Assembly (NCBI RefSeq): GCF_900172355.1
Contig: NZ_FWFZ01000033.1
Span: 1 to 35,644, forward strand
Length of the DNA stretch: 35,644 nucleotides
Direction: 5' to 3'
DNA from: Roseisalinus antarcticus
GTDB taxonomy: Bacteria > Pseudomonadota > Alphaproteobacteria > Rhodobacterales > Rhodobacteraceae
Below the pieces are notes generated by a model, which was given only the letters and a program-made list of their open reading frames with translations, did not search any database and had not been told where the DNA came from. The position numbers and the translations under genes were made by a program. This document shows, in pieces, positions 34,537-35,644 of this stretch (the stretch's first letter is position 1; the number at the start of each line of letters is the position of its first letter).

Positions 34537-34822
34537 TTGCCACCATTCTCGGCGGGATCGCCGCTTGCCTTGCTTTGGTCGAACACGCCGAAGTTTCCGA
34601 AGAAATCGAGCAGGGGTCGTGCGCGAGCATGCCTTTCAACAGGCGTTCCGCATCGACGCGACCTTCATTTGCATCGTCCAGCCGCTGCAATTCACAGAGG
34701 GACGCCACCGACGAGGAGCGCGCAGTCGCCTTAGAAAAAGCACTTGCGCTTCGAGCGGTGCTCGCTTGGAATGGCATCGGCGACGCGCGCGGCAGTCTCA
34801 TTGACCCCAGCCGCCTGACGTA
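34533..34822 (+). other. Broken start of a small phage gene and unassigned junction sequence
   Basis: An ATG at 34533 overlaps the endolysin stop and reads MIATILGGIAACLALV, a membrane segment like the start of an Rz-type or other small lysis protein. The similarity of this frame to phage sequence seems to end near 34585. From there to 34822 neither strand gives a recognisable product. Confidence 0.4.
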
Positions 34823-35197
34823 TTGCCGGAATGTCCCGGGCACCTGTCAGGCGTCGCGCAGGACGAGTGGGACAGGCTGGCCGGACCGCTCCATGCAATG
34901 GGCGTCCTGACCGAGATCGACCGCGCTGCCTTCGCGGCCTACTGCCAGGCTTACGGTCGCTGGGTCGAGGCCGAAGAGCGTCTCGGCGACCTGCCCCCCA
35001 TGGTGAAGACGCCCTCGGGATACGTGCAGCAGAACCCGTGGATGGGCGTCGCCAACAAGCAGCTGGAGCTGATGGGCCGCTACATGGCCGAGTTCGGCAT
35101 GACGCCCGCATCGCGAAGCCGGATCCGGACGGGCTCCGAGATCAATCCAGAGGGACAACTGACGATCATCCTCGAGGCTGACGCCGTCGATCTGTAG
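34823..35197 (+). pseudogene. P27-type phage terminase small subunit, 5'-truncated
   Basis: The frame reads CPGHLSGVAQDEWDRLAGPL, GVLTEIDRAAFAAYCQAYGR, then PSGYVQQNPWMGVANKQLEL and MTPASRSRIR. This is the core and C-terminus of P27-family small terminase subunits. The usual N-terminus (basic, with a GNPG-like segment) is missing, and the only start is a weak TTG at 34823 without a ribosome site. It is a different small terminase from the Nu1-like remnant at 25180, so it comes from another phage or an exchanged module. No large terminase follows. Confidence 0.75.
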
Positions 35198-35297
35198 GTA
35201 ACCCCTCAGTCTATTGGCATCGTTGAAGAAAGTCGCCGCACCGGTCGCCTTCGCCGTTCCAGTCGAACGCTCCGACGCCAACGGCAGCTTCGAGCCG

Positions 35298-35461
35298 ATT
35301 CTGTTGAAAAACTCACTTCCTCCTCCCAGCGAGTCGGACCAGCAGAATATTTTCCCTCGAACGGGTCCTTCCAGAAACAAGGTTTGCCAATTGTCCTGTG
35401 ACGACGACAATATTCCAGATTTCTGGGGAGCTTTTTGCGTGGCAGAGTTTTTCAACAGAAT
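35298..35461. repeat. 164-bp element with perfect 17-bp inverted repeats
   Basis: ATTCTGTTGAAAAACTC (35298-35314) and its exact complement (35445-35461) enclose 130 bases without a convincing gene. The GTTGAAAAACTC type of end is seen on several insertion-sequence families. It may be a miniature element, or two ends of insertion sequences lying side by side. No clear target duplication is visible. Confidence 0.65.
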
Positions 35462-35606
35462 AAGCCCATACTGACCCATCCCATGTTTGCCGATAGCGCT
35501 CGAAACACTCTATCGTAGGCGGTGTCAGCAAAGCGTGTTGGTTCGTGCTTTGTTCTGATGTGTCAGTGAGGTATGCTGAGGCTTCCGAAGTTCCAGGAGA
35601 CCCGCC

Positions 35607-35644
35607 ATGCCCCGCTTCGAACCAGCTGAATTCGGCCGTCTGCT
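35607..35644 (+). CDS. 5' end of an ORF cut by the window edge, possibly a transposase
   Basis: An ATG at 35607 preceded by CAGGAGACC (a good ribosome site) opens a frame reading MPRFEPAEFGRLL before the sequence ends. The MPRF start and the inverted-repeat end 145 bases upstream suggest an insertion-sequence transposase, but thirteen residues are too few to identify it. Confidence 0.35.
   Translation, partial: MPRFEPAEFGRL

Noticed and set aside
34533-34910. A 125-residue protein after the endolysin
   Set aside because: After the first 16 or so residues the composition is that of a random frame, and it runs in the wrong frame through the small terminase.

Overview
The window looks like an accessory region of a GC-rich alphaproteobacterium, most likely in the Rhodobacterales (Rhodobacteraceae). 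The basis is the gene content: a gene-transfer-agent-type host-specificity protein next to a DUF2793 tail protein, an IS427-type IS5 element, a ParB-methylase of the kind carried by alphaproteobacterial prophages, and tightly overlapping operons with a strong GC bias at third codon positions. No rRNA, tRNA or CRISPR array was recognised.

Layout. 1-794: remnant of a phage ParB-type DNA methylase, then debris. 795-6397: a minus-strand operon (SLOG protein, MalK/UgpC-type ATPase, two permeases, binding protein) with a divergent DeoR/GlpR regulator. 6551-13981: a second carbohydrate/glycerol-phosphate-type ABC system split over a divergent promoter. Binding protein and permeases lie on the minus strand. 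A PHP phosphoesterase, the ATPase, a NAGPA-type phosphodiester glycosidase and a PP2C-like phosphatase lie on the plus strand. 14146-15484: an endonuclease/exonuclease/phosphatase-fold enzyme behind a truncated gene. 15510-17518: prophage debris (broken fibre gene, lysis genes). 17655-25165: an iron/aminoethylphosphonate-type ABC transporter whose ATPase sits at the end of a minus-strand operon with permease (truncated), permease, UgpC-type ATPase and a tandem glycerophosphodiester phosphodiesterase. 25180-34585: the skeleton of a lambda-like prophage, colinear from terminase to endolysin but with most head and tail genes missing. Lodged in it are a PhoD phosphodiesterase/phosphatase, an IS5 element, an IS630 fragment and remnants of a TVP38-family and an APC-family membrane protein. 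34823-35644: a second type of small terminase and the edge of another insertion element.

How it fits together. The intact non-phage genes suit one task: scavenging phosphorus (and carbon) from phosphodiesters. Uptake is by two complete Ugp-like ABC systems, a third that has lost parts, and one phosphonate/iron-type system. Hydrolysis is by GDPD, PHP, NAGPA, EEP, PhoD and PP2C-like enzymes. Candidate PHO boxes (two heptamers 11 bp apart) lie at the heads of three transcription units, and two candidate operators lie in the divergent promoters. This linkage is inference from family membership and proximity. The prophage material appears to have cut into this island at least twice, near 15484 and near 25165.
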